This document shows, one piece after another, positions 35,893 through 45,881 of a DNA stretch of 64,000 nt. How positions within the stretch are numbered: the stretch's first letter is position 1; each line of letters starts with the position of its first letter. This stretch comes from Bradyrhizobium frederickii (GTDB lineage Bacteria > Pseudomonadota > Alphaproteobacteria > Rhizobiales > Xanthobacteraceae). The notes beneath the pieces are model-generated. The model made no database searches. It saw nothing but the letters and a program-made list of their open reading frames with translations, and was not told the DNA's origin. The position numbers and the translations under genes were made by a program. Where the stretch lies: positions 186,001-250,000 of the forward strand of contig NZ_SPQS01000002.1 in assembly GCF_004570865.1 (NCBI RefSeq), read 5' to 3'.

Positions 35893-37491
35893 ATGAAAGA
35901 CCCCGTGGACGTCCTGATCATCGGCGCCGGCGCTTCGGGCGCGGCGGTGGCGTGGTCGCTGGCCGAGACCAAGATGCACATTCTCTGCCTCGAGCAGGGC
36001 GGCTGGATGAACCCGGCGGAATATCCGAGCACGGGCCGGGACTGGGAGGCCAAATTCTACGGCGAATGGTCGTCGAGCCCGAACGTGCGCGGCCGGCCCG
36101 AGGACTATCCTGTTAACGACGACAATTCGCCGATCAAGGTCGTCAACTACAATGCGGTCGGTGGCTCGACGGTGATGTACACCGCGCATTGGCCGCGGCT
36201 GCATCCCTCCGATTTCAAGGTGAAGACGCTGGACGGCGTCGCCGACGACTGGCCGGTCGACTACGACGCGCTGACCCCGTTCTTCGAGGAGAACGACCGC
36301 ATGATGGGCGCGTCGGGCCTCTCAGGCGATCCGCTCTCGCCGCTGACGCATCCGCCGATGCCGCAGCAGCCGCTCGGCCTGTCCGGCGCCATCATCGGCA
36401 AGGCCATGAACGAGCTCGGCTGGCACTGGTGGCCGTCGGACACGACGGTCGCGACCATGGACTATGAGGGGCGGGCGCGCTGCATCAATCTCGGCCATTG
36501 CACGCCGGCGTGCGCGCAAGGCGCAAAGTCCTCCACCGACATCACCTATTGGCCGCATGCGATCCGCGCCGGCGTCGAGCTGCGCACCCATTGCCGGGTG
36601 CGCGAGATCACCACCGACGAGAACGGCATGGCCTCGGGCGTGGTCTATTACGACAAGGACGGCGTCGAGCAGTTCCAGCCCGCGCATGTCGTCATCATCG
36701 CCTGCAACGGCGTCGGCACGCCGCGGCTGCTCTTGAACTCGGCATCCAGCCGCTTCCCGAACGGGCTTGCCAATTCATCGGGCCTCGTCGGCAAGAATTT
36801 GATGTTCCACCCCTATGCGCAGATCTACGGCTATGTGAAGGAGCCGACCGACAGCAACCGCGCGCCGCCGACCTGCCTGTGGAGCAAGCAGTGGTATGAC
36901 ACGGACCTGTCGCGCGGCTTCGTGCGCGGCTATGGCGTGCAGTTCGTGCGGGGCGCGGGTCCGGTGTTCGAGGCCGTCGTCAGCGAGCAGAAGGGCATTT
37001 TGCCCTGGGGCGAGGATCATCACCGTATCTTCCGCAAGCTCAATGGCCATCGCCTGGGTTTCTCCGCGATCTGTGAGGATCTGCCGGAGGAGCACAACCA
37101 GGTCACGCTCGATCCCGTGCTCAAGGACAGCCACGGCATTCCCGCGCCGAAGATCGACTACACGATCAGCGAGAACAGCCGGAAGATGATGGAGCATGCA
37201 CTCGCCCGCGGCCGGGAGACTCTGGAGACGGCAGGCGCGACCGACATCTGCATCAACTCGCCGATCCCCTGGGGCGGCTGGCATCTGCTCGGCACCGCGC
37301 GTATGGGCACCGACCCGGAGCGCTCCGTCGTCAACGAATGGGGCCGCACCCACGACGTCAAGAACCTCTTCATCGTCGACGGCAGCATCTTCGTCACCTC
37401 GGGCGGCGTGAACCCGACCTCCACCATCCAGGCCCTCGCGCTCTACATCGCCGACCAGATGAAGCAGCGCCTCGCCAATTTGTTCGATTGA
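35893..37491 (+). CDS. GMC-family FAD dehydrogenase (gluconate 2-dehydrogenase-like)
   Basis: A 532-residue flavoprotein. FAD motif GAGASGAAVAW at residue 10; NAVGGSTVMYTAHWPRL is the GMC signature region; the C terminus has WHLLGTARMGTDP with the catalytic His and the FAD-closing region FIVDGSIFVTSGGVNPTSTIQALAL. ATG at 35893 after GGAGG. No signal peptide is present. A 149-residue gluconate-dehydrogenase-subunit-3-like gene follows at 37714, so the two probably form a complex; the usual cytochrome c subunit is absent. Confidence 0.92.
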   Translation: MKDPVDVLIIGAGASGAAVAWSLAETKMHILCLEQGGWMNPAEYPSTGRDWEAKFYGEWSSSPNVRGRPEDYPVNDDNSPIKVVNYNAVGGSTVMYTAHWPRLHPSDFKVKTLDGVADDWPVDYDALTPFFEENDRMMGASGLSGDPLSPLTHPPMPQQPLGLSGAIIGKAMNELGWHWWPSDTTVATMDYEGRARCINLGHCTPACAQGAKSSTDITYWPHAIRAGVELRTHCRVREITTDENGMASGVVYYDKDGVEQFQPAHVVIIACNGVGTPRLLLNSASSRFPNGLANSSGLVGKNLMFHPYAQIYGYVKEPTDSNRAPPTCLWSKQWYDTDLSRGFVRGYGVQFVRGAGPVFEAVVSEQKGILPWGEDHHRIFRKLNGHRLGFSAICEDLPEEHNQVTLDPVLKDSHGIPAPKIDYTISENSRKMMEHALARGRETLETAGATDICINSPIPWGGWHLLGTARMGTDPERSVVNEWGRTHDVKNLFIVDGSIFVTSGGVNPTSTIQALALYIADQMKQRLANLFD

Positions 37492-37529
37492 TCATGATGA
37501 TGTTCAGACCCAGCCACGCGCTCGCTGCA

Positions 37530-37679
37530 CCTCTCCCGCTTGCGGGAGAGGTCGGCGCGCAGCGCCGGGTGAGGGTTCTCTCCTCTGGAGGAGTCTCTCT
37601 GCGGAAGCACCCTCTCCCCAACCCTCTCAGCGCGAGCGAAGCTCGTCGCGCCCCGCAAGCGGGGGAGGGAGCGCACCTT
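37530..37679. repeat. Intergenic palindromic repeat D (same family as in soxX)
   Basis: Starts with a hairpin of CCTCTCCCGCT/TGCGGGAGAGG (37530-37551) and ends with a GCAAGCGGGGGAGGGAGCG block ending at 37679. The middle has GGGTGAGGGTTCTCTCCTCT and CACCCTCTCCCCAACCCT. The element at 53813-53975 shares all these blocks. It separates the GMC dehydrogenase from its small subunit gene. Confidence 0.8.
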
Positions 37680-37713
37680 CATTTTGATCTCAAAGTTTCC
37701 ACGAGAGGACGAC

Positions 37714-38163
37714 ATGGCTGAAGAGCTCACCCTCACGCCGCGGCAGCGCCAGGACTTGCGCACCATCGCCGCGATGATCATTCCCGCCAGTGACGAGTAT
37801 GGGGTCCCCGGCGCCGATGACGACGCAATCCAGGCCGACATCCTCGCGACGCTCGGCCGGGACACCAGGCCGGTGGTCGCTGCGCTCGATCACCTGGCGC
37901 AGCTCGCGGGAGGGTCGCTCGCGGAGCTCGATGCCGAGAGGCGCGATGCCGTGGCGCTAGCGTTCCGCAAGCACGGCGGCGTGCCCGCGGCGACGCTCGT
38001 GCGCGTCGTGCTGCAATGTTATTACCGCGATGATCGCGTGCTGCGCTCGCTTGGGCTCGAGCTGCGCGCGCCGTTCCCCAAGGGCCACGTGCTGCCGGAC
38101 GGCGACTGGTCGCTGCTCGATCCGGTCAAGGCGAGAGGCGGCTCGCTCAGGCGGGCACCCTAG
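37714..38163 (+). CDS. Gluconate 2-dehydrogenase subunit 3-like protein
   Basis: A 149-residue protein following the GMC dehydrogenase on the same strand. LTPRQRQDLRTIAAMIIPASDEYGVPGADD (residues about 6-35) is the family N-terminal signature; the rest is helical. It has no Tat signal, whereas typical subunit 3 proteins carry one to export the complex. GAGAGGAC precedes the ATG. It probably binds and stabilises the flavoprotein. Confidence 0.82.
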   Translation: MAEELTLTPRQRQDLRTIAAMIIPASDEYGVPGADDDAIQADILATLGRDTRPVVAALDHLAQLAGGSLAELDAERRDAVALAFRKHGGVPAATLVRVVLQCYYRDDRVLRSLGLELRAPFPKGHVLPDGDWSLLDPVKARGGSLRRAP

Positions 38164-38255
38164 CCATCTGGGCAGTCCAGCCCTGCGCTCCAGGCGGGCA
38201 CCTTGCGCGGCAGCGAACAGGCCACCATCTGTGTGAGCCTTCAAGGACTCTTGCC

Positions 38256-39275
38256 ATGCTGGATTTCACTTCAGACATCGTCGATGACGCGCCGTCATCG
38301 CGAACGACCCCCTCTGCCCCGGTCGATGACCGGGCGTTGCTGGACGCCTATTCCAATGCCGTGATCGACGTCACCGACCGGGTCGGCTCCGCGGTCGTGC
38401 GGGTCGAGACCGGACCAAAAGTGCCGAACGGCCGCGAACGTGGCGGGCTCGGCTCGGGCATCGTGATCTCGCCGGACGGGCTCGTCCTCACCAACAGCCA
38501 TGTGGTCGGCGCCTCGAAGGAGATCCGGCTGCGCGATGTCGAGGGTCATGTCGGCGACGCCCAGGTGCTCGGTGTCGATCCCGATACCGACCTTGCGCTG
38601 CTGCGTGCCAACGGCGTGCGCCATTTGCCCTATGCCGCGCTCGGCAATTCCAAGACGTTGCGTCGCGGCCAGCTCGTGATCGCGATCGGCAATCCGCTCG
38701 GCTTCGAATCGACCGTGACGGCTGGCGTGGTCTCGGCGCTCGGCCGCTCGATCCGCTCCGTGAGCGGGCGTACCATCGAAGACGTGATCCAGACCGATGC
38801 CGCGCTCAACCCGGGGAATTCCGGCGGGCCGCTGGTGTCCTCCAATGCCGAGGTGATCGGCATCAACACCGCCATCATCAACGGTGCGCAGGGCATCTGC
38901 TTCGCGGTCGCCAGCAACACCGCGCAATTCGTGCTGTCGGAGATCATCCGCCACGGCTATGTCCGCCGCGCCTATATCGGCGTCGCCGGGCAGACCGCGC
39001 CGGTGCCGCGGCGCCACGCGGTGCTGGCCGGCATCGAGAACAAGATGGGCGCGCTGCTCACGCAGATCGAGCCTGACGGCCCTGCGGCAAGGGCGGGCCT
39101 GCTGCCCGGCGACGTCGTGATCAGGCTGGATGGCGTCGAGATCAACGGCGTCGACGATCTGATCCGCGTGCTCGATCGCGACCGCATCGGCCGGCGGCTC
39201 GCCATGGATGTGCTGCGGCTCGGCCGCCTGCGGGCGATCGACATCGACCCGATCGAGCGCAAGCCGCAGCGCTAG
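38256..39275 (+). CDS. DegP/HtrA-like serine protease without signal peptide
   Basis: A 339-residue S1C protease. The triad is His82 (LTNSHVV), Asp112 (DTDLALL) and Ser189 (NPGNSGGPL). A single PDZ domain covers about 240-330 (LLTQIEPDGPAARAGLLPGDVVIRLDG). The N terminus (MLDFTSDIVDD) has no hydrophobic segment, unlike periplasmic DegP or DegS, so it would act in the cytoplasm unless the start is wrong; no better upstream start was seen. Single gene between the GMC pair and the ketosteroid-type flavoprotein. Confidence 0.88.
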   Translation: MLDFTSDIVDDAPSSRTTPSAPVDDRALLDAYSNAVIDVTDRVGSAVVRVETGPKVPNGRERGGLGSGIVISPDGLVLTNSHVVGASKEIRLRDVEGHVGDAQVLGVDPDTDLALLRANGVRHLPYAALGNSKTLRRGQLVIAIGNPLGFESTVTAGVVSALGRSIRSVSGRTIEDVIQTDAALNPGNSGGPLVSSNAEVIGINTAIINGAQGICFAVASNTAQFVLSEIIRHGYVRRAYIGVAGQTAPVPRRHAVLAGIENKMGALLTQIEPDGPAARAGLLPGDVVIRLDGVEINGVDDLIRVLDRDRIGRRLAMDVLRLGRLRAIDIDPIERKPQR

Positions 39276-39333
39276 CTGCGGGCTCACGGGCGAGGTATGA
39301 CAATGTCATGCCTCGTCCCGGGAACACCGCCGC

Positions 39334-41064
39334 ATGATGCCGGCGCATGAGACCTACGATGTCATCGTCATCGGTGCCGGTGCCGGAGGCATGACGGCGG
39401 CGGCGGTGGCCGCTGCCGAAGGCCTGCGCGTGCTCGTAATCGAGAAGACCGCGTTCGTCGGCGGCACCACGGCCTGGTCCGGCGGCATGGTCTGGATCCC
39501 TGCCAATGCGAAAATGAAGGAGGCCGGGCTCTCCGACAGTGTCGCGGATGCCGTCCAATATCTGTCGAGCACGGTGCCCGAGCCCGCCAATGCCGGCCTG
39601 CGCGCCGCCTTCCTCACGCGCGGGCCCGAGGCGATCGCCTATCTCGAAGCCAACACGGAAGTTCGTCTCCAACCGGTGAAGACCTCTCCGGATTATTATC
39701 CGGAACGACTGGGCGCGTCATCAGGCGGCCGCGTGCTGGAGCCGGTTGGTTTCGACGGCAGCCGGCTGGGCGAGGGCTTTGCGCGCCTGCGGCCACCGCT
39801 GCCGGAGGTCACGCTGTTCGGCGGGATGATGGTCAATCGTCTCGAGATTGCGCATTTGCGCAGAGTTGGAAAATCCCTGCGCTCGACCATGCGCGCGGCG
39901 CGGCTGCTTTCAGCCTATGCGTTGCAGCGGCTGCGAAGCCCGCGTGGCACGACGCTGCATCTGGGCAACGCGCTTGCCGCGCGGCTGTACGCCTCGCTGC
40001 TGGCGCGGCAAGTTGAAGTTTTCTTCAGCGCCGAGGTCGAGGATCTCTCGATGCAGGGCGATCGCGTCAACGGCGTGGTGATCCGCCATGGCTCCCGCAA
40101 CCGGCCGATCGCAGCGCGCCGCGGCGTGGTGCTGGCGACCGGCGGCTTTTCGCACGATGCCGTGTTGCGCAAGCGTCTTTTTCCGGCGGCGGCCGGATTT
40201 GTCTCGGCGGCCAACACCTCCAGCAGCGGGGATGGGCTCCGGCTCGCGGCAGCGACAGGTGCCGCGCTCAACACAGACGCGACCAGCCCGGCCTATTGGG
40301 CGCCGGCCTCGCTATTCGCCCGGGCCGACGGCAGCCGCGGCGTATTCCCGCACATGGTGACCGACCGCGCCAAGCCGGGCGTGATCGCCGTCAATGCGGC
40401 GGGTCGGCGTTTCGTCAACGAGGCGCTGTCCTACCACGACTTCGTGCTGGCCATGCTGCGCGATGGCAAGGGCGAGCCGGACCGGCCGTTCTATTTGATC
40501 TGCGACCGCCGCTTCCTATGGGCTTACGGTCTCGGCCGTATCAGGCCGTTCACGCGCCTCTATCGGCGTTATGTAGCGAGCGGCGAATTGATCGAGGCGG
40601 CTGACATCGCGCAGCTCGCCGCCAGGATCGGCGTCAGGCCGTCCACCCTCACGGCGACGATCGTGAACTACAATGCCGATGCCGAGGAGGGCCGCGACCC
40701 CGAGTTCGGCCGCGGCAGCACCATCTATCAGCGCCATCTCGGCGACATCAGCCACAAGCCCAACCCTTGCGTGGCCCCGATCAGGCGGGCGCCGTTCTTC
40801 GCGATGCGCATTCATCCGGCCGATCTCGGCACCGCGATCGGCATGAAGGTCGACGCGCAGGCCCGCGTGCTGCGCGCGGACGGCACGCCGATCGCCGGCC
40901 TCTATGCCTGCGGCAACGACATGGGCTCGATCATGAACGGGCATTATCCGGGACCGGGGATCATGTTAGGACCGGCGCTGACCTTCGGCTATATCGCGGG
41001 ACGGCATCTGGCGGAGGGTGGGGCGACACGTGAGACCGCTGCCAGCGTGTTGGCGTCGGTTTAG
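39334..41064 (+). CDS. FAD-dependent 3-ketosteroid 1-dehydrogenase-like protein
   Basis: A 576-residue flavoprotein of the fumarate reductase/KstD superfamily. FAD motif GAGAGGMTAA at residue 15; AFVGGTTAWSGGMVWIPAN is the characteristic KstD segment; RGVVLATGGFSHD mid-protein; the C terminus has GLYACGNDMGSIMNGHYPGPG with the terminal FAD region. It could dehydrogenate a steroid or other cyclic ketone; other ketosteroid genes are not nearby, so the substrate is open. ATG at 39334. Confidence 0.9.
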   Translation: MMPAHETYDVIVIGAGAGGMTAAAVAAAEGLRVLVIEKTAFVGGTTAWSGGMVWIPANAKMKEAGLSDSVADAVQYLSSTVPEPANAGLRAAFLTRGPEAIAYLEANTEVRLQPVKTSPDYYPERLGASSGGRVLEPVGFDGSRLGEGFARLRPPLPEVTLFGGMMVNRLEIAHLRRVGKSLRSTMRAARLLSAYALQRLRSPRGTTLHLGNALAARLYASLLARQVEVFFSAEVEDLSMQGDRVNGVVIRHGSRNRPIAARRGVVLATGGFSHDAVLRKRLFPAAAGFVSAANTSSSGDGLRLAAATGAALNTDATSPAYWAPASLFARADGSRGVFPHMVTDRAKPGVIAVNAAGRRFVNEALSYHDFVLAMLRDGKGEPDRPFYLICDRRFLWAYGLGRIRPFTRLYRRYVASGELIEAADIAQLAARIGVRPSTLTATIVNYNADAEEGRDPEFGRGSTIYQRHLGDISHKPNPCVAPIRRAPFFAMRIHPADLGTAIGMKVDAQARVLRADGTPIAGLYACGNDMGSIMNGHYPGPGIMLGPALTFGYIAGRHLAEGGATRETAASVLASV

Positions 41065-41078
41065 CCATCTCCACCGCT

Positions 41079-41236
41079 GTCATGCTCCGCGAAAGCGGGG
41101 CATCCAGTACGCCGCGGCCCATCGGTTGAATCATGACCGCCTCGGAGTACTCGATCGCCCGGTCAAGCCGGGCGATGACACGGAGAATGTGCGAGACTCT
41201 GGATTGCTTCGTCGCAAGGGCTCCTCGCAATGACGT
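41079..41236. repeat. Intergenic repeat F (degenerate palindromic mosaic)
   Basis: Blocks TGTCATGCTCCGCGAAAGCG (41079), CGATCGCCCGGTCAAGCCGG (about 41152) and a TGGATTGCTTCGTCGC-type block with CTCGCAATGACG (to 41234) resemble pieces of Bradyrhizobium intergenic palindromes, here not forming one clean inverted pair. It fills the space between convergent genes. Confidence 0.55.
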
Positions 41237-41257
41237 GGAGAGAGCTGGCCCCAGTCT

Positions 41258-44200
41258 CTATTCCGCAGCCGCCGCAAAGCGGCTGTTCTCCAGCTCAGCC
41301 TCAAGCCGCGCCGTTTCGGCTGCCGCGAGCTTGACGTTGGCTTCTTTGACGTGGCCAAAGCCGCGGATCGTCTCCGGCACGCGGGCGAGCCTTGCCAGCA
41401 ACGGAATCTGCTCCGCCTTCAGCCCGGCGATCCGCTGGTCGATCATCGCCAGATAATCCGCAACCAGCTTGCGCTCGGTCCGGCGCTCCTCGGTGCGGCC
41501 GAACGGATCGAACGCACTGCCGCGCAGGAATTTCAGCCTGGCGAGCACGCGGAAGGCATGGATCATCCAGCCGCCGAACTCCTGCTTCTGGAGTCGACCC
41601 GTCGTCTTGTCGCGCTTGGCGAAGATCGGCGGCGCCAGCTGGTACTTCAGCGTGAATTCGCCGTCGAATTTCTCAGACACCTTCTTGGCAAAGCTGCCAT
41701 CCGTGTAAAGCCGCGCGACCTCGTACTCGTCCTTGTAGGACATCAGCTTGAACAGGTTCTTCGCGACCGTCTCGGTCAGCTCCGTAGACGTGGGCGAGGC
41801 GGCATTCTCCGCCTTGCGCACCTTGGCGACGGCTGCGAGATAGCGATCGGCGTAGGCCTTGTCCTGATAGGAGGTCAGGAATTCGGCGCGGGTCGCGATG
41901 ATGTCGTCGAGCGACTTGGTCGGCGCGGACGCACGGTTCTTGAACTGCAGCACGCTGCGCACCCGCGACATGTCGTGGGCAGCGAGGCGGCCCCAGGTGA
42001 AGGCGAGCTTGTTCATCTCGATCGCGGCGCCGTTGATCTCGATGGCGCGGAGCAAAGCCTCCAGCGACAGCGGAATCGCGCCCTTCTGGAAGGCGAAGCC
42101 GAGCATGAAGGGGTTGGTCGCGATGGAATCGCCCATCAGCGCCGCGGCGATGCCGGTGGCGTCGATGATGTCGAGGTTCTTGTCGCCGACGGCATCGCGC
42201 AGCACGGTCTGCATCGTGCCCATCTCGAAGTCGAGATCGGGATTTTGCACGAAGCTGGCCGTGGGCTGCAGGTCGGCGTTGATATACGCTTTCGTCACGC
42301 CGCGCTCGGCGCGGCTGAGGGCGGCGGGGCCGGCCGAGACGATCATGTCGCAGCCGAGAATGACGTCGGCGCCGCCCGTGGTGATGCGGACGGCGGAGAT
42401 GTCCTCCGGCTTCGGAGCGATGCGGACATGGCTCATCACCGCGCCGTTCTTCTGCGACAGGCCGGTGAAATCGAGCGCCGAGCAGCCGCGGCCGTCGACA
42501 TGAGCGGCCATGCCGAGCAGCGCGCCGATGGTGATGACGCCGGTGCCGCCGATCCCGGTAACGAGGATGTTGTAGGGACCGTCCAGCTCACGCGCCGGCG
42601 GCAGCGGCAGGTCGGCGAACAGCTGGCCGGTGTCCACCGCCGAGGTCTTCATGCGCTTCAGCGTGCCGCCGTGCACGGTGACGAAGCTCGGGCAGAAACC
42701 TTCGACGCAGGAAAAATCCTTGTTGCAGTTGGACTGGTCGATCTGGCGCTTGCGGCCGAACTCGGTCTCCAGCGGCTGCACCGAGACGCAGTTGGACGCC
42801 TGCGAGCAATCGCCGCAGCCTTCGCAGACCAGCTCGTTGATGAAGGCGCGCTTGGCAGGATCGGGATAGAGCCCGCGCTTGCGGCGGCGGCGCTTTTCGG
42901 CGGCGCAGGTCTGGTCGTAGACGATGACGGTGAGGCCCTTGATGTCGCGCAGCTCGCGCTGCACGGCATCGAGCTCGCGGCGGTGATGGATGGTCGCGCC
43001 TTGCGGGAAGTAGTTGCCTTGGGGATACTTCCCCGGATCGTCCGAGACGATCGCAAGCCGCTTGACGCCCTCGGCCCAGACCTGGTGCGCGATCTGCGCG
43101 ACGTTGAAGGCGCCCTCGGCCGGCTGGCCGCCGGTCATCGCGACGGCGTCGTTGTAGAGGATCTTGTAGGTGATGTTGATGCCGGCGGCCGATGCCGCGC
43201 GCAGCGCCAGCAGCCCGGAATGCGTATAGGTGCCGTCACCGAGATTCTGGAAGATGTGCTGCTCGCTCGTGAAGGGCGATTGGCCGATCCAGTTCACGCC
43301 CTCGGCGCCCATATGCGAGATCAGATCGGTGCGGCGGGTCGGCATGCTCAGGGCCATGCCGTGGCAGCCGATGCCGGCCATGGCGCGGCTGCCTTCGGGC
43401 ACGCGCGTCGAGGTGTTGTGCGGACAGCCCGAGCAGAAGAACGGCGTGCGCGCGAGCTTGATCTGCGTGCTCGTGGTGACGGGATGGTCGAAAGCCTCGA
43501 GCCGGGCGAGGCGCTGCTCCAGCACCGGGCTGTGATGGCCGAGCTTGCGCAGGCGCGCCACCAGCGCTGATGCCACGATGGTCGGCGTCAGTTCGCCCTC
43601 GCTTGGCAGCAGCGGCGCGCCGCTTTCGTCGCGCTTGCCGGTGACGGTCGGGCGCTTTGAGGCATCGATGTTGTAGAGGATGCGCATCAGCTGGTCTTCG
43701 ATGAAGCCGCGCTTCTCCTCGACCACGAGCACGTCCTGCAGACCTTCCGCAAAGCGCTTCGCGCCGCTTTCCTCCAGCGGCCAGGTCAGCGCGACCTTGT
43801 AGATGCGAAGGCCGAGATCCTGCGCGTCCTTGTCGGTGATGCCGAGGTCGGCCAGCGCCTGCCGCAAATCGAGATAGGCCTTGCCGGTCGCAACGATGCC
43901 GAGCCGCGCCGGCTTGGAATCGAGCACGATGCGGTCGAGCTGGTTGGCACGGGCAAAGGCCTGCACTGCGGCCATCTTCGGCCCGAACAGGCGCTTCTCC
44001 GCTTCCAGCGGCGGATCGGGCCAGCGGATGTTGAGGCCGCCGGGCGGCATCTCGAAATCGTCGGGCAGCACGATCTTGACGCGTTCAGGGTCGCTATAGA
44101 TCGAGGCCGAGCTCTCGACGGTCTCGCTGATCGCCTTGAAGCCGACCCAGCAGCCGGAGAAGCGCGACAGCGCGAAGCCGTAGAGGCCGAGATCGAGATA

Positions 44201-44734
44201 GTCCTGCAGCGTCGCGGGGTTGATCACCGGGATCAGCGCCGCGGCGAACACCTGCTCGCTCTGATGCGCCAGCGTCGAGGACTGGCAACCATGGTCGTCA
44301 CCGGCGAGCGCGAGCACGCCGCCATTGAGCGAGGTGCCCGCTGCATTGGCATGCTTGAGTGCATCGACCGAGCGGTCGACGCCGGGGCCCTTGCCATACC
44401 AGATGCCGAACACGCCATCGACCTTGGCGCCGGGAAACAGGCCGACCTGCTGGCTGCCCCAGACGGCGGTCGCGGCTAGATCTTCATTCAAGCCCGGGAC
44501 GAACGCGATGTCGTGCTGCTGGAGGTGCGACTTCGCGCGCCACAGCGCGTGGTCGTACATGCCGAGCGGGGAACCGCGATAGCCGGAGATGAAGCCGCCG
44601 GTGTTGAGCCCCTGAAGCCGGTCGCGTTCGCGCTGCAGCATGGGCAGGCGGACCAGGGCCTGTGTGCCGGACAGGAAGATCCGCTTCGATTCGAGCCGGT
44701 ATTTGTCGTCCAGCTCGACCTGCATCAGCGTCAT
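41258..44734 (-). CDS. Indolepyruvate:ferredoxin oxidoreductase family protein (fused)
   Basis: A 1158-residue fused 2-oxoacid oxidoreductase. The N-terminal TPP-enzyme half contains GFISGYRGSPLGMYD and GIGCHGM; Cys-rich Fe-S segments follow (CEGCGDC and CNKDFSCVEGFCPSF); the gamma-like half has NILVTGIGGTGVITIGALLGMAAH. A C-terminal domain of about 200 residues is typical of the long proteobacterial form. It oxidatively decarboxylates arylpyruvates to the aryl-acetyl-CoA with a ferredoxin-type acceptor. ATG at 44734 chosen after AAGGA. It is divergent from the hotdog-fold gene. Confidence 0.93.
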   Translation of the reverse strand: MTLMQVELDDKYRLESKRIFLSGTQALVRLPMLQRERDRLQGLNTGGFISGYRGSPLGMYDHALWRAKSHLQQHDIAFVPGLNEDLAATAVWGSQQVGLFPGAKVDGVFGIWYGKGPGVDRSVDALKHANAAGTSLNGGVLALAGDDHGCQSSTLAHQSEQVFAAALIPVINPATLQDYLDLGLYGFALSRFSGCWVGFKAISETVESSASIYSDPERVKIVLPDDFEMPPGGLNIRWPDPPLEAEKRLFGPKMAAVQAFARANQLDRIVLDSKPARLGIVATGKAYLDLRQALADLGITDKDAQDLGLRIYKVALTWPLEESGAKRFAEGLQDVLVVEEKRGFIEDQLMRILYNIDASKRPTVTGKRDESGAPLLPSEGELTPTIVASALVARLRKLGHHSPVLEQRLARLEAFDHPVTTSTQIKLARTPFFCSGCPHNTSTRVPEGSRAMAGIGCHGMALSMPTRRTDLISHMGAEGVNWIGQSPFTSEQHIFQNLGDGTYTHSGLLALRAASAAGINITYKILYNDAVAMTGGQPAEGAFNVAQIAHQVWAEGVKRLAIVSDDPGKYPQGNYFPQGATIHHRRELDAVQRELRDIKGLTVIVYDQTCAAEKRRRRKRGLYPDPAKRAFINELVCEGCGDCSQASNCVSVQPLETEFGRKRQIDQSNCNKDFSCVEGFCPSFVTVHGGTLKRMKTSAVDTGQLFADLPLPPARELDGPYNILVTGIGGTGVITIGALLGMAAHVDGRGCSALDFTGLSQKNGAVMSHVRIAPKPEDISAVRITTGGADVILGCDMIVSAGPAALSRAERGVTKAYINADLQPTASFVQNPDLDFEMGTMQTVLRDAVGDKNLDIIDATGIAAALMGDSIATNPFMLGFAFQKGAIPLSLEALLRAIEINGAAIEMNKLAFTWGRLAAHDMSRVRSVLQFKNRASAPTKSLDDIIATRAEFLTSYQDKAYADRYLAAVAKVRKAENAASPTSTELTETVAKNLFKLMSYKDEYEVARLYTDGSFAKKVSEKFDGEFTLKYQLAPPIFAKRDKTTGRLQKQEFGGWMIHAFRVLARLKFLRGSAFDPFGRTEERRTERKLVADYLAMIDQRIAGLKAEQIPLLARLARVPETIRGFGHVKEANVKLAAAETARLEAELENSRFAAAAE

Positions 44735-44900
44735 TTCAAGAGTCCTTGGTGGCCTGGTTCGGCGGGAATATTGCGCTGCGGGAGGAGTCGCAGCTTGTGA
44801 GGCGGGGTGAGCGCAGTCAAAGGCATGGGCCGGCGAAGTCAATACGGCTAGCCGCATCCGTGGCGCTCCTGCTAGTCATGGCTTGCGAGCGGAGAACATC

Positions 44901-45854
44901 ATGACTGCAAACGCATTCGACACCGAAATCACAGAGACGACCGAGACCCTGATCGGGCTGTGGCGCCAGCCGCGTCAGATGCTGCAGGCACAAACTTACG
45001 ACGCACATGCCTCGATCCACGACGACGCCACCGCGCAGAAGCTCGGTTTCAAGGGCGGCACCATCGAAGGCCCGACGCATTTTAGTCAGTTCGCCCCGCT
45101 CGGCGCGCGATTGTGGGGACAGGCCTGGTTCGAGACCGGATGTCTGTCCGCGCACTATCGCAGCGTCTGCTACGAGGGCGAGGAGGTGCAGGCGATCCTG
45201 TCGAAGCCATTGCCCGGCACCAGCCAGTGCCAGATTCAGATGGTCAAGCGCGACGGCACCGAGGTGCTGCGCGGTACGGCTTCGGTCGGTGAACCGCACG
45301 CGGCGACGGCGCTGGAGGCCCGCCTTGCCGAGCTCAAGCCGCTGGCCGACCCCGTGATCCTGCGCGATGTGAAGGTCGCTCAGACCGGCAAGCGCCAGAC
45401 GGTGCGAATGGCGTTCGACCAGATCATGGGTGATCTCTATCCCTTCTCGCTGCGCCAGAAGCTTGCCGCCATCACGGAGAACTCGCCGTATTACTCGGGC
45501 GCCGACAATCCGTGGCGCAGGCCGATCATCCCGATGGAGATGCTGAGCGTGCTATTCCAGTACCGCTCCAAGGACGATCCGCTGCCGGCCAAGGGTCCGG
45601 CCGTCGGCCTGTTCGCCGACCAGGAGATCCGCCTAGTGAAGGGCCCGCTCTTCGTCGACGAGGATTACGAGCTCGAGCGCGAGGTGATCGCGCTCTCCGG
45701 CAGCCGCCGCACCGAAAGCGCCTGGGCCAAGACGCGCGTGTTCGACAAGGCCGGTGCGGTGGTGGCGACCATGCTGCTCAACATGGCGACGCTGAAGGAT
45801 TCCTATGCGCCCTATGAAGAAGAGCATCGGCGGCTGTATGGGGCGGGGCGGTAG
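44901..45854 (+). CDS. Hotdog/MaoC-like protein of unknown substrate
   Basis: A 317-residue soluble protein. The segment DDATAQKLGFKGGTIEGPTHFSQFAPLGARLWG is the MaoC-like dehydratase signature region; a second, weaker half follows, so it may be a double hotdog. GCGGAG precedes the ATG. It could be an acyl-CoA hydratase or thioesterase. It is divergent from the indolepyruvate oxidoreductase gene, whose product is an acyl-CoA, but a joint pathway is only a guess. Confidence 0.75.
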   Translation: MTANAFDTEITETTETLIGLWRQPRQMLQAQTYDAHASIHDDATAQKLGFKGGTIEGPTHFSQFAPLGARLWGQAWFETGCLSAHYRSVCYEGEEVQAILSKPLPGTSQCQIQMVKRDGTEVLRGTASVGEPHAATALEARLAELKPLADPVILRDVKVAQTGKRQTVRMAFDQIMGDLYPFSLRQKLAAITENSPYYSGADNPWRRPIIPMEMLSVLFQYRSKDDPLPAKGPAVGLFADQEIRLVKGPLFVDEDYELEREVIALSGSRRTESAWAKTRVFDKAGAVVATMLLNMATLKDSYAPYEEEHRRLYGAGR

Positions 45855-45881
45855 ACGCGAGGCGTCGCCATAGTCACTCTT

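Noticed and set aside
41351..43570. 739-residue plus-strand open frame inside the indolepyruvate oxidoreductase gene
   Set aside because: Antisense shadow in GC-rich DNA; composition is typical of antisense frames and the minus-strand product is clearly real.
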